A stretch of DNA of 64,000 bases. Source: Sphingopyxis sp. LC363. GTDB taxonomy: Bacteria; Pseudomonadota; Alphaproteobacteria; Sphingomonadales; Sphingomonadaceae. The translations under genes and the position numbers were made by a program. Positions 56,284 to 64,000 of this stretch are shown here, piece after piece. The stretch spans positions 62,001 to 126,000 of the forward strand of contig NZ_JNFC01000072.1 of the NCBI RefSeq assembly GCF_000756385.1, given 5' to 3'. The notes beneath the pieces are model-generated. The model was not told where the DNA came from. It worked only from the letters and a program-made list of their open reading frames with translations, and did no database searches. The stretch's first letter is position 1. The number at the start of each line of letters is the position of its first letter.

Positions 56284-57003
56284 ATGTTCAACGGGCTGGT
56301 CGCCTATCTCGATTCGATCAAGGCACGCGATCCCGCACCGCGGTCGCGCTGGGAAATATTGCTATATCCGGGGCTGCTCGCGGTCGGCATGCACCGCGTC
56401 GCGCACTGGCTGTTCGAGGCGCGGCTGTTCTTCCTCGCGCGTTTCATCAATCATCTGTCGCGTTTCCTGACCGCGATCGACATCCATCCGGGTGCGACGA
56501 TCGGCCGGCATCTGTTCATCGATCACGGCTTCGGCGTCGTGATCGGCGAGACCGCCGAGATCGGCGACAATGTCTCCATCTATCAGGGCGTGACGCTCGG
56601 CGGTACCGACCCCGCGAACGGCATCGGCGGCAAGCGCCACCCGACGCTGTCCGACGATGTCATTGTCGGTTCGGGCGCCCAGATCCTCGGCCCCGTCACC
56701 GTCAACGCGCGCGCGCGCGTCGGCGCCAACGCGGTGGTGACGAAGGATGTGCCCGAGGGTGCGGTGATGGTCGGCATCCCGGCGCGCTCGACCCTGCTCG
56801 ACGCGACCGAATATGCGCGCGAATTCGTGCCCTATGGCACGCCGTGCAGCGAAACCTTCGACCCCGCGACGCAAAAGGTCGAACTGCTGCAATGCCAGCT
56901 CGAGCAGATGCAGAAGCAGCTCGCAGCGCTGCTCGAAGAACGCGAGCTTGCCGCCGTGGATGACGAAGCGCCGCGGCGCAAAGGGAGCCGGACCCGCGCC
57001 TGA
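56284..57003 (+). CDS. cysE: Serine O-acetyltransferase
   Basis: The 239-residue protein has the helical N-terminal part, then the left-handed beta-helix of hexapeptide repeats with DIHPGATIGRHLFIDHGFGVV and NVSIYQGVTLGGT. It makes O-acetylserine for cysteine synthesis. The C-terminal tail is extended by a charged coiled stretch (QCQLEQMQKQLAALLEERE). Its stop overlaps the DUF2794 start by one base. Confidence 0.96.
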   Translation: MFNGLVAYLDSIKARDPAPRSRWEILLYPGLLAVGMHRVAHWLFEARLFFLARFINHLSRFLTAIDIHPGATIGRHLFIDHGFGVVIGETAEIGDNVSIYQGVTLGGTDPANGIGGKRHPTLSDDVIVGSGAQILGPVTVNARARVGANAVVTKDVPEGAVMVGIPARSTLLDATEYAREFVPYGTPCSETFDPATQKVELLQCQLEQMQKQLAALLEERELAAVDDEAPRRKGSRTRA

Positions 57004-57350
57004 TGGGGACGGTGACGCCCCTGCCGTTCGCAACTAGAACGGCACCGCTGCAGACCGGCTTCGAGCGCCCAGAACTGATGCGCATTCTTGACCTCTATGG
57101 CCGCATGGTCGCGGCGGGGCATTGGCGCGACTATGCGATGGATTTCCACCGCGACGCCGCGATCTTCTCGGCTTTTCGCCGCGCTGCCGAGCGGCCCGAA
57201 TATCGCATCGAAAAACGCCCCGCCTTGCGGAGCCGGCAGGGCATGTGGGCCCTTGTCTCCGAAGCCGGGGCGATTTTGAAGCGCGGGGACGAGCTGTCGA
57301 ATGTGCTTGCTCCGGTCGAACGCAAGCTGATGAAGCTGGTCGGCGACTAG
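57003..57350 (+). CDS. DUF2794 protein
   Basis: The 115-residue protein matches the DUF2794 pattern: FERPELMRILDLYGRMVAAG, then WRDYAMDFHRDAAIFSAFRR and ERPEYRIEKRPALRSRQG. It is soluble and nearly restricted to alphaproteobacteria. Function unknown. It directly follows cysE. Confidence 0.9.
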   Translation: MGTVTPLPFATRTAPLQTGFERPELMRILDLYGRMVAAGHWRDYAMDFHRDAAIFSAFRRAAERPEYRIEKRPALRSRQGMWALVSEAGAILKRGDELSNVLAPVERKLMKLVGD

Positions 57351-57369
57351 GTCAGACCAATCTTTACCT

Positions 57370-57446
57370 CGTCATCCCGGCGAAGGCCGGGATCTCGCCG
57401 GTGCGTCAGGCCGAGACGCTGAGATCCCGGCTTTCGCCGGATGACG
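57370..57446. repeat. Palindromic repeat, family C copy 2
   Basis: The left arm CGTCATCCCGGCGAAGGCCG is identical to the copy at 27907-27984 over its first 28 bases, and the right arm (CCCGGCTTTCGCCGGATGAC) is its inverted partner. It lies 19 bases after the DUF2794 stop codon. The rest of the gap to 57580 shows nothing further. Confidence 0.88.
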
Positions 57447-57580
57447 ATTCAATCAGGAATTCAATCAGGAATGCTGCTGTCGCAGCGTCCACCTCCAAAA
57501 CGGCGAGTGTGGATCAGGCCTCTCTCTGGTCGCCTGACCCACACCCGTTCCTCCGCCCTTCGGGGGGAGCTCTCGATCAG

Positions 57581-59095
57581 TCAGGCGGTCGCCAGACGCC
57601 GCAGCCTTTTGTCGTCGCCGAGCAGCACCGTCGGGCTGCCATGCGCCTTGCGGCGTGCGACCCAGTCGCGCAGCAATTCGGCACAGCTATGGTCGATCCC
57701 CGAAAGCTGTCCGCAGTCGATCGTGACGGCCTTGTCGCGCGGGATCGAACCCAGCGTGTCTTCCAGCTTGGGAAGCTGGACGAAGGTCGCCGCGCCCGAC
57801 AGGCTGACGCGCGTCCCTTCCGCATTGTCCGAATGATCCACCTTGAGCCGCAGGCGGCGCACATGGGGGATGAGTTCGACGAGCGAGAAGAGGATGCCGA
57901 CGATCACGCCGGTCAGCAGGTCGACCGCGACCACGAGCACGAGGGTGGTCGCCCAGATGAGTACCGGCAGCACGCCGTGGTGCTTGAGCAGCTCGCGCGC
58001 ATGGTCGAGCTTGACCAGCCGCCAGCCGGTCACGACGAGCACCGCGCCGAGCGTCGCCATCGGCATGGCGCGCATCACCGACGGCAGCAGCGCGACGAAC
58101 GCGAGGATCCAGACGCCGTGCAGGATCGTCGAACGGCGCGACACGGCACCGGCCTGGACGTTCGCCGAGCTGCGGACGATGACGCCCGTCATCGGCAGCG
58201 CGCCCGCGCCGCCGCACAGCATGTTGCCGACGCCCTGCGCGCGCAGCTCCTTGTTGAAATCGCTGCGCGGACCGTCGTGCATCTTGTCGACCGCCGCCGC
58301 CGACAGCAACGTCTCGGCGCTGGCGATGAACGCGACCGCGATCGCGGCGGCGATGATTTCGGGCGTCAGCCAGCTTGCGAAAGCCGTCGGCGGGGTGATC
58401 GCGGCGAGGATAGAATCGGGCACCTCGACACGCGCGACATTCATGCCCAGCACGAGCGAAACCACCGTACCCGCGACGACGCCCAGCAGCGCGCCGGGGA
58501 CGAGGCGCATCGACGCCGGGCGCCACTTTTCCCACGCGACCATGACGCCGATCGTGATGCCGGCGATCAAAAGCGCGAGTTCGGCGCCGCCGGGGCTGCT
58601 CGCGTTGAGGCCGAGCAGGCGGCCCGGCATCGCGGCGATATTTTCAAGCCCGCTCGCGAGCGGCTTGGCATCGAACAGCACGTGGAACTGGCCGATGACG
58701 ATCAGCACGCCGATGCCCGCGAGCATGCCGTGGACGACCGCCGGCGAAATCGCGCGGAACCAGCCGCCGAGTTTCATCACGCCGGCGATCAGCTGGACCG
58801 CGCCGGCGATGAGCAGGATGGGGCCGAGCGCCTCCATGCCCTGCGTGCGGACCAGTTCGAACACGATCACCGCGAGGCCGGCGGCGGGGCCGCTGACCTG
58901 GAGGGGAGAACCGGCGATCGCGCCGACGACGATCCCGCCGATAATGCCTGTTATCAGGCCTTTTTCCGGCGGAAGTCCCGATGCGACGGCGATGCCCATG
59001 CACAGCGGCATCGCGACGAGAAACACGACGATCGACGCCGCGAAATCGCGCGAAAAGCCACTGGCCGAGCTGGCGGGGAGAGCCTGGCTTGCCAT
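57581..59095 (-). CDS. SulP-family anion transporter with STAS domain
   Basis: The 504-residue protein has about 11-12 membrane segments with the SulP signature region (FLVAMPLCMGIAVASGLPPE, GSPLQVSGPAAGLAVIV, FIASAETLLSAAAVDKM) and a C-terminal STAS domain (about residues 400-500, TIDCGQLSGIDHSCAELL). SulP carriers move sulfate or bicarbonate. A beta-carbonic anhydrase gene lies two bases upstream on the same strand, so bicarbonate transport is the best guess. Confidence 0.93.
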   Translation of the reverse strand: MASQALPASSASGFSRDFAASIVVFLVAMPLCMGIAVASGLPPEKGLITGIIGGIVVGAIAGSPLQVSGPAAGLAVIVFELVRTQGMEALGPILLIAGAVQLIAGVMKLGGWFRAISPAVVHGMLAGIGVLIVIGQFHVLFDAKPLASGLENIAAMPGRLLGLNASSPGGAELALLIAGITIGVMVAWEKWRPASMRLVPGALLGVVAGTVVSLVLGMNVARVEVPDSILAAITPPTAFASWLTPEIIAAAIAVAFIASAETLLSAAAVDKMHDGPRSDFNKELRAQGVGNMLCGGAGALPMTGVIVRSSANVQAGAVSRRSTILHGVWILAFVALLPSVMRAMPMATLGAVLVVTGWRLVKLDHARELLKHHGVLPVLIWATTLVLVVAVDLLTGVIVGILFSLVELIPHVRRLRLKVDHSDNAEGTRVSLSGAATFVQLPKLEDTLGSIPRDKAVTIDCGQLSGIDHSCAELLRDWVARRKAHGSPTVLLGDDKRLRRLATA

Positions 59096-59097
59096 GA

Positions 59098-59790
59098 TCA
59101 GGCGGCCTCTGCCTGACCGGCGTGCATCGCGAGCCGCTGCCCGGCGGCGAGCGCGACGGGCAGGGGGTCTTCGGCACGGATCGGGATGAAGCGCCCGGTG
59201 GCGCCGTCGAGGCCCATCACGACGCCCAGATGAATGTCGACGAACCAGCCGTGCAGCGAAATCTCGCCGCGCGCGATACCCGCGGCGACCGAGGGGTGGG
59301 TGCGCAGATGCGCAAGCTGGACGACGATATTTTCGAGGCTGGCGGCGCGGACCAGACCGGCGTCGTCAAGGTCGGAATAGCCGGTTCGCACGACATGCTC
59401 GGCGGCGTGGCTGTGGCGCAGCCAGGCGGCGACATTGGGCATGCCTTCCATCATGTGCGGATTCATCAGCGCCTTCATCGCGCCGCAGTCCGAATGGCCG
59501 CACACGATGATGTCGCGCACGCCCAGTGCGGCGACGGCATATTCGACCGTCGACGACACGCCGCCATTCTGCGTCGCAAAGGGCGGGACGATGTTGCCGG
59601 CGTTGCGGCAGACGAACATGTCGCCGGGTTCGGCCTGCATGATATGTTCGGGTACGATGCGGCTGTCGGCGCAGGAGATCATCAGCGCCTTGGGGCTCTG
59701 GCCGTCGGCGACGAGCTTGGCGAACAGGTCGTTGCGGCTGGGGAAGACGCGCTTTTCGAAATCGAACACGCGCCCGATCAGATCGTTCAT
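59098..59790 (-). CDS. Beta-class carbonic anhydrase
   Basis: The 230-residue enzyme has the zinc ligands and catalytic dyad in MISCADSRIVPE (Cys, Asp-Arg) and IIVCGHSDCGAMKAL (His, Cys). It interconverts CO2 and bicarbonate in the cytoplasm. It is two bases upstream of the SulP transporter, a pairing seen in many bacteria. A two-component system lies 82 bases further upstream on the same strand. Confidence 0.97.
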   Translation of the reverse strand: MNDLIGRVFDFEKRVFPSRNDLFAKLVADGQSPKALMISCADSRIVPEHIMQAEPGDMFVCRNAGNIVPPFATQNGGVSSTVEYAVAALGVRDIIVCGHSDCGAMKALMNPHMMEGMPNVAAWLRHSHAAEHVVRTGYSDLDDAGLVRAASLENIVVQLAHLRTHPSVAAGIARGEISLHGWFVDIHLGVVMGLDGATGRFIPIRAEDPLPVALAAGQRLAMHAGQAEAA

Positions 59791-59872
59791 GAAACCACTC
59801 CTTGCTGGTTGGTTTCACGCACATGGCGATCGAATTTTGCTGCGGTGCAGCGCCTGTGTAACGAAATGTTTC

Positions 59873-61192
59873 TCAGGCGGCAGGAAGGTGCAGGCGTGCG
59901 GCGAGACCGCCAAGATGGCTCTGCCCGAGCTCGAGCGAGCCGCCGTGCATCCGCGCGATCCGCTCGACGATCGACAGGCCGAGCCCGAAACCGCCGGTGT
60001 CGCGCGCGCGGGCGCTGTCGAGCCGCGCAAAGGGCTGGACGGCCTGTTCGCGCAGATGTTCGGGAATGCCGGGGCCGTCGTCGGCCACCTCGATTTCGAT
60101 CCGCCGGTCGCCGCTGCGCAGCCGCACCTCGATCTCGTTCCCGAAGCGCAGCGCATTGCCGACGAGGTTGAGCAGCGCGCGTTTGATCGCGATGCCATGC
60201 ACGGACAGCACCAAATGATCGGGCCCGGCATAAAGGACGCGATGCCCGCGGTCGCTCGCCTCGTCGGCCGCGGTCGCACACATCACCGCGATGTCGGTCG
60301 GCGCCACGGGCTCGGTCGGATCGTCGATGTCGCCCGAAAGATAAGCGAGCAGCGAGTCGATCATGCGCTCCATCTCGCCGATATCCTGCTCCATCGCCGA
60401 CGCGACCGACGGATCCGCGACGCTGTCGGCACGCAGCCTCAGCCGCGCGAGTGGCGTGCGGAAATCATGTCCCACCGCCGCGAGCGCCTGCGTGCGGTCG
60501 GCGATCATCGCCGTGATGCGGTGCTGCATGTCGTTGAAGGCGTCGATGACCTTCCGGACCTCCGCGGGGCCGCGCAACGGGACATCGACGAAATCATGCT
60601 TGCCGAGCGTCTCGGCGGCGCGCGTCAGGTCGCGCATCGGGCGGAGCGTATGGCGGATGAGCAGGCTGGCGAGCAGCACGAGCGCGATCGCGGGAACCAG
60701 CGTCTGCAAGGTCCGGAACAGCGTCAGGTCGAGTTTGCGGACATGGTCGCGCGCGCTGAAGCTGACCCAGCTCCCGTCGTTGAGGCGGATCGCGCCCGAA
60801 ATCGTGCTGTGCAGCCCCGGCGACTGGAGATAGAGGCGCAGGTCGCGTTTCTGTATCTCGGGCTCCCAGTCGAGGATCTGGCGCGTGATCTGGTTGAGCT
60901 TGGGCGAGACCGGCGGCGGATTGACCAGCCGTTCCTGCCACACCAGATGATAACGCGTCGTCGTCAGTTCGGACGCCACCGTGTCGCGCTGCGACCGCGG
61001 CGCTTCCTCGATCAGCTTGCCCGAGAGGACGAGATGTTCGGCAAGGCGCCGCGCCTTGTCGCCGTTGATCGAAAACTGGCTCGCGCGCTCATAGAGGAAC
61101 ATGCTCGCGGCGCTTTCGAGCAGGACCGCGGCGAACAGGATCGCGACGATCTGTCCGAACAGGCCGAAGCCGCGCTTTTCGAACAGGCTCAA
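59873..61192 (-). CDS. Sensor histidine kinase, OmpR-partner type
   Basis: The 439-residue kinase begins at a TTG (61192) that overlaps the response-regulator stop (TTGA); no suitable ATG lies nearby. Two membrane segments (about residues 10-30 and 165-190) enclose a periplasmic domain, followed by HAMP, the phospho-acceptor His in AAVGHDFRTPLARL and the ATPase motifs NLVGNALRFGN, DDGPGIP and GFGLGLSIV. The cognate regulator precedes it. The signal is unknown. Confidence 0.93.
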   Translation of the reverse strand: MSLFEKRGFGLFGQIVAILFAAVLLESAASMFLYERASQFSINGDKARRLAEHLVLSGKLIEEAPRSQRDTVASELTTTRYHLVWQERLVNPPPVSPKLNQITRQILDWEPEIQKRDLRLYLQSPGLHSTISGAIRLNDGSWVSFSARDHVRKLDLTLFRTLQTLVPAIALVLLASLLIRHTLRPMRDLTRAAETLGKHDFVDVPLRGPAEVRKVIDAFNDMQHRITAMIADRTQALAAVGHDFRTPLARLRLRADSVADPSVASAMEQDIGEMERMIDSLLAYLSGDIDDPTEPVAPTDIAVMCATAADEASDRGHRVLYAGPDHLVLSVHGIAIKRALLNLVGNALRFGNEIEVRLRSGDRRIEIEVADDGPGIPEHLREQAVQPFARLDSARARDTGGFGLGLSIVERIARMHGGSLELGQSHLGGLAARLHLPAA

Positions 61193-61899
61193 AGCCGCTC
61201 CACCGGCACGTTCAGCATATAGCCGATGCCGCGAACGGTGACGATCGGTGCCGGCTTGCCGGGGCTCGACAATTTGCGGCGCAGGCGGCTGATGAGGACG
61301 TCGATGCTGCGGTCCGAACTGTCGCCAAGCCGCGTGCGCGACAATTCGATCAGCCGCTCGCGCGCGATGACGCGCTGGGCATTGTCGCACAGGCTGACGA
61401 GCAGGTCGAATTCGGCGCCGGTCAGCTCGACCGCGGCGCCATCGGGCGAGGTGAGCTGGCGCCGGGGAAGGTCGGCGGTCCAATCGTCGAAGCGGATCAG
61501 GCCGCGCTCGCGGTCCGCCTGCGGCCGCTCGATCGCGTGGCGCCGCAGCACGGCGCGCACGCGCGCGACGAGTTCGCGAACCCCGAACGGTTTCGGAAGA
61601 TAATCGTCGGCACCCAGTTCGAGCCCGACGATCCGGTCGGTCTCGGTCCCTTTCGCCGACAGGAAGATGATCGGGATGTCGCTCGTCCGCCGGACTTCGC
61701 GGCAGATGTCGATCCCCGACGTGCCGGGCAGCATGATGTCGAGCAGCAAGAGGTCGGCGGGCGCCGCCCGGAGCGCGTCCCACATCTGCGGCGCGGTCCC
61801 GGCGGTGCGGACGATATAACCATGTTCCTGCAGCGCGCGCGCGGTCAGGGTTCGGATCGGAGGGTCGTCCTCCACCATCAAGATGTTCGGCGGTGTCAT
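61189..61899 (-). CDS. OmpR-family response regulator
   Basis: The 236-residue protein has a receiver domain with VEDDPP, phospho-acceptor Asp54 in LLLLDIMLPGTSG and Lys in LPKPFG, then a winged-helix domain (RRQLTSPDGAAVELTGAEFDL, ISRLRRKLSS). It is cotranscribed with the kinase that follows. The pair may also be linked to the carbonic anhydrase-SulP genes downstream on the same strand. Confidence 0.95.
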   Translation of the reverse strand: MTPPNILMVEDDPPIRTLTARALQEHGYIVRTAGTAPQMWDALRAAPADLLLLDIMLPGTSGIDICREVRRTSDIPIIFLSAKGTETDRIVGLELGADDYLPKPFGVRELVARVRAVLRRHAIERPQADRERGLIRFDDWTADLPRRQLTSPDGAAVELTGAEFDLLVSLCDNAQRVIARERLIELSRTRLGDSSDRSIDVLISRLRRKLSSPGKPAPIVTVRGIGYMLNVPVERL

Positions 61900-62113
61900 C
61901 GCTTCACCTGGGAGAGTGGCACATTCCTTGGCCCGGACCCGCCCGTCCGCGCCCTGTTACTGGGGTGCAGGAACGCCTTGCCGTTGCGGCTCAGGCGAAA
62001 GCACGGTCCACAGGATGCTCGGCCCTGCGGATCCGCGCTTCTCTTACCGTGCCTCGCCGTGCAGGCAAGGGGGCGAATCATCTCCGGGTGCCCGGTCGCC
62101 GGATGGCGGCGAC

Positions 62114-62147
62114 GAAAAAGGGGCCCCGACCCTTCCGTCGGAGCCCC
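62114..62147 (-). terminator. Rho-independent terminator of the DUF2157 gene
   Basis: An 11-bp stem with one G-U-type mismatch (GGGGCCCCGAC at 62120-62130, GTCGGAGCCCC at 62137-62147) has AAAAAG on its left, which is a U run on the minus strand. It lies 40 bases after the DUF2157 stop. The remaining gap 61900-62113 shows no gene. Confidence 0.8.
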
Positions 62148-62186
62148 CGAAAACCGGCTTGGCCCGGCTTGTTTTTCCGCGATTTC

Positions 62187-63260
62187 CTATCCGTGCGCCG
62201 CGACGCCGGCGGTCCGGACGGTCGCGGGCAGCTGGTTCGCCAGATCGTCGGGCAGCAGGCCGACAACGACCGCGCGGGCATTCTGCCAGAAGGCCGAAAG
62301 CAGCAGCAGCGCCGAGCCGATGACGAAAGCGGTCAGCGCGACATTGAGCTCGACCGCGCCAAAGGTGCGGAACAGCTGGGTCATCGCGAAGAGCACATAG
62401 GCGAGCGCCGAGACGAGCAGCGCGCGGCGGTCGATCGCGAGCGCAATCAGCCCGAAGAGGATATAGACGCCGATCACCAGCACCGCGGCGATGCTCGTGA
62501 TATTCTCGCCTTCGGTGACGCCGAGCAGGAAGAAGATCGGATGCGCGATCATCGGCGCGGCGAGCAGGTGGAGCCAGAAGGCGACATCGCTGCGGCGCGT
62601 CTGGCGTGCACGGTCGCTGCGATCCCACCACATGGCAAGCGTGAAGACGCCGAGCCCGGCGATGAGCACGAGCGACATCACCAGCGCGTCGGGTTCTTCG
62701 GGCATGCCGGTGATCGACAGGATCAGCGCCACCGCCATCGCCGCGAGCGCGGCCGTGCCCGCCGCGACGGTGATCGGCACCATGAAGCGCCGCCAGTGGA
62801 ACCAGGTCGCGGCTGCGGTGACCAACGCGATGCCGCCCATCAGCAGTCCCCCGACCGTATCGCCGGGGTCCTGACCGAATATCGCTTCGCCATGTTCGAC
62901 CAGAAAACCGATCATCGTCGCCGCGACGCCGCCCGCGAAGGCAAGCATCAGCACGATGCTGGGCAGCGCCATGCGGCGTTTGCGGGTGAAATATTCAGCG
63001 AGGAACCAGGCCGAGCCCGCGACGAAGGCGCCCGCGAGCGCGCTATGGATCGATTCGCCGATCCAGCCCACCGCGACGAGCAGGATGACCGCCGCGATGC
63101 TGACGAAAATATCGTTGAAGCCGGTGATGAGGCGGAATGATTCCTCATCCGCTCCGGGGGCAGCGCGAACCGATGCGATATGCGACCGGAATGCCGTGGC
63201 GGCCTCCGGCGTCAGAACCTTTGCATCGACCGCGGCTTGCAGGTCGCTTTCACTATACAT
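62187..63260 (-). CDS. DUF2157-like polytopic membrane protein
   Basis: The 357-residue protein starts MYSESDLQAAVDAKVLTPEA, a short helical region typical of DUF2157-type proteins, followed by about ten evenly spaced membrane segments. No catalytic motif is visible. The frame is open upstream of the ATG at 63260, but that part is repeat-derived. Function unknown. It is monocistronic, with a terminator at 62114. Confidence 0.8.
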   Translation of the reverse strand: MYSESDLQAAVDAKVLTPEAATAFRSHIASVRAAPGADEESFRLITGFNDIFVSIAAVILLVAVGWIGESIHSALAGAFVAGSAWFLAEYFTRKRRMALPSIVLMLAFAGGVAATMIGFLVEHGEAIFGQDPGDTVGGLLMGGIALVTAAATWFHWRRFMVPITVAAGTAALAAMAVALILSITGMPEEPDALVMSLVLIAGLGVFTLAMWWDRSDRARQTRRSDVAFWLHLLAAPMIAHPIFFLLGVTEGENITSIAAVLVIGVYILFGLIALAIDRRALLVSALAYVLFAMTQLFRTFGAVELNVALTAFVIGSALLLLSAFWQNARAVVVGLLPDDLANQLPATVRTAGVAAHG

Positions 63261-63345
63261 CGGGGTCGTCCTTCTGTCCGATCCCCTTGCCCCGCCGCCC
63301 TTATCGCACTGGCGTGTTGCTGTGTCAATACAGTGAAGCGGATTA

Positions 63346-63484
63346 ATCCTCCCTGTGGCCGAAGGCCATGGGGAGGGGGACCGCGCCCGAAGGGCGTGGT
63401 GGAGGAGCCGCGACGGTAGCGTCATCGCCCCTCCGTCAGCGCTTCGCGCTGTCACCTCCCCATCGCTCCGCGACAGGGAGGATC
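63346..63484. repeat. Palindromic repeat, family B copy 2
   Basis: The outer ends ATCCTCCCTGTGG and CGACAGGGAGGATC are inverted, and the internal blocks CATGGGGAGGGGGACCG and CACCTCCCCATCG match the copy at 25531-25668. It lies between the SDR stop codon and the DUF2157 start, both reading leftwards. Confidence 0.88.
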
Positions 63485-63491
63485 GTTAGGT

Positions 63492-64000
63492 TCAGCCCAG
63501 CGCCATCAACGCCTTCATGACATTCATCGACTGTTCGCTGCCCGATTGCGGGACGGTTTCGCCGCTGCGGTCGATGATCTTCTCCCACGCCGCCGCGACG
63601 CCCTCGGGGGTGCGTTCGCCTTCGGGTAGCGCGACGCCGGGGGTCATCGTGACATAGGCGGCATGGAACGCGCCCGCGCCCGCGCCGACGATCATGTTGG
63701 TCGGGGCATCCTCGCTGACCAGATAGAGCGCGGCGGGGACGACATTCTCGGGCGTGAACTTCTCGAACAGCTCGGCCGGGAAGATGTCCTCGGTCATCCG
63801 CGTCCCCGCGACCGGCGCGATCGTGTTGCAGCGGATATTATATTTCGCGCCTTCGAGGTGGAGCGTCTTGGTCAGCCCTGCGAGGCCCAACTTCGCCGCG
63901 CCGTAATTCGCCTGCCCGAAATTGCCGTAGAGGCCGGTCGACGAGGCGGTCATGAGGATGCGGCCATAGGCCTGCTCGCGCATCAGCTCCCAGCACGCCT
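63492..64000 (-). CDS. Short-chain dehydrogenase/reductase, C-terminal part (5' end outside window)
   Basis: About 169 residues of an SDR enzyme read leftwards from the right edge. The catalytic Ser, Tyr and Lys are visible in [23 protein letters not shown], followed by [18 protein letters not shown]. This form, with ANY...K and an IAPVAGTRM segment, is typical of the (3R)-hydroxyacyl-CoA dehydrogenase domain of multifunctional beta-oxidation-type proteins. The C-terminal 60 residues are an extra extension beyond the SDR core. The N-terminal cofactor-binding half lies outside the window. Confidence 0.9.
   Translation of the reverse strand, partial: ACWELMREQAYGRILMTASSTGLYGNFGQANYGAAKLGLAGLTKTLHLEGAKYNIRCNTIAPVAGTRMTEDIFPAELFEKFTPENVVPAALYLVSEDAPTNMIVGAGAGAFHAAYVTMTPGVALPEGERTPEGVAAAWEKIIDRSGETVPQSGSEQSMNVMKALMALG

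Noticed and set aside
57122-59116. Plus-strand frame of about 660 codons opposite the SulP gene
   Set aside because: It is dominated by Arg/Asp/His and runs through a palindromic repeat. The minus-strand SulP transporter has clear membrane segments and a STAS domain.

Overview
This window is a high-GC, densely packed stretch of chromosome from an alphaproteobacterium, most likely a sphingomonad (Sphingopyxis/Sphingomonas type). Pointers are the TonB-dependent receptors, the NDUFS4-like complex I subunit, the DUF2794 and DUF4170 proteins, the gene order lon-hup-tRNA-Val, eno-ftsB-pdhA-pdhB with a lipoyl domain fused to PdhB, and several families of imperfect palindromic intergenic repeats. I see no prophage, transposase, integrase, CRISPR array or plasmid functions. 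The organism is inferred from gene content only.

Layout. 1-4.7 kb: end of a TonB-dependent receptor, a small secreted PraB-like protein and a second receptor-like outer-membrane protein. 4.7-12.8 kb: an Lrp-type regulator divergent from a tightly overlapping eight-gene operon: aromatic amino acid hydroxylase, tryptophan 2,3-dioxygenase, kynurenine formamidase, kynureninase, nitrilase-family hydrolase, gentisate-type bicupin dioxygenase, FAH-family hydrolase and maleate isomerase. 13-20 kb: tandem PilZ protein, a nitrobindin-like protein, agmatine-to-putrescine enzymes (AguA, AguB), an M28 peptidase lipoprotein and an S9-like protein that has lost its catalytic serine. 20-25.5 kb: rpsD, a chorismate mutase, two related small exported proteins and the rpiB-glyA-nrdR-trmJ operon. 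25.5-33.5 kb: cysteine desulfurase and ferredoxin, SRP RNA, dnaX-ybaB, lon, hup and tRNA-Val(CAC). 33.6-43 kb: PepSY protein, two-component system, and envelope-modification genes (EptA-like sulfatase fold, ArnE-like, GT-C transferase, HAD-UbiA fusion, a second polytopic protein). 43-48.4 kb: GST, second chorismate mutase, polyprenyl diphosphate synthase, HrpB helicase, complex I subunit. 48.5-57.4 kb: a YqjD/YqjE-type membrane operon, enolase, ftsB, pyruvate dehydrogenase E1, cysE. 57.5-64 kb: SulP transporter with beta-carbonic anhydrase, a second two-component system, a DUF2157 membrane protein and the end of a short-chain dehydrogenase.

The most interesting part is the operon at 5.3-12.8 kb. 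Read as one pathway, it could convert tryptophan through 5-hydroxytryptophan and 5-hydroxyanthranilate, with gentisate-type ring cleavage to maleamylpyruvate, then to maleamate plus pyruvate, maleate plus ammonia, and fumarate. All eight steps then have a gene. The hydroxylase carries Leu in place of the active-site Trp that favours phenylalanine, and the dioxygenase has changes at indole-pocket positions. This is an inference from gene content and motifs and is not proven.
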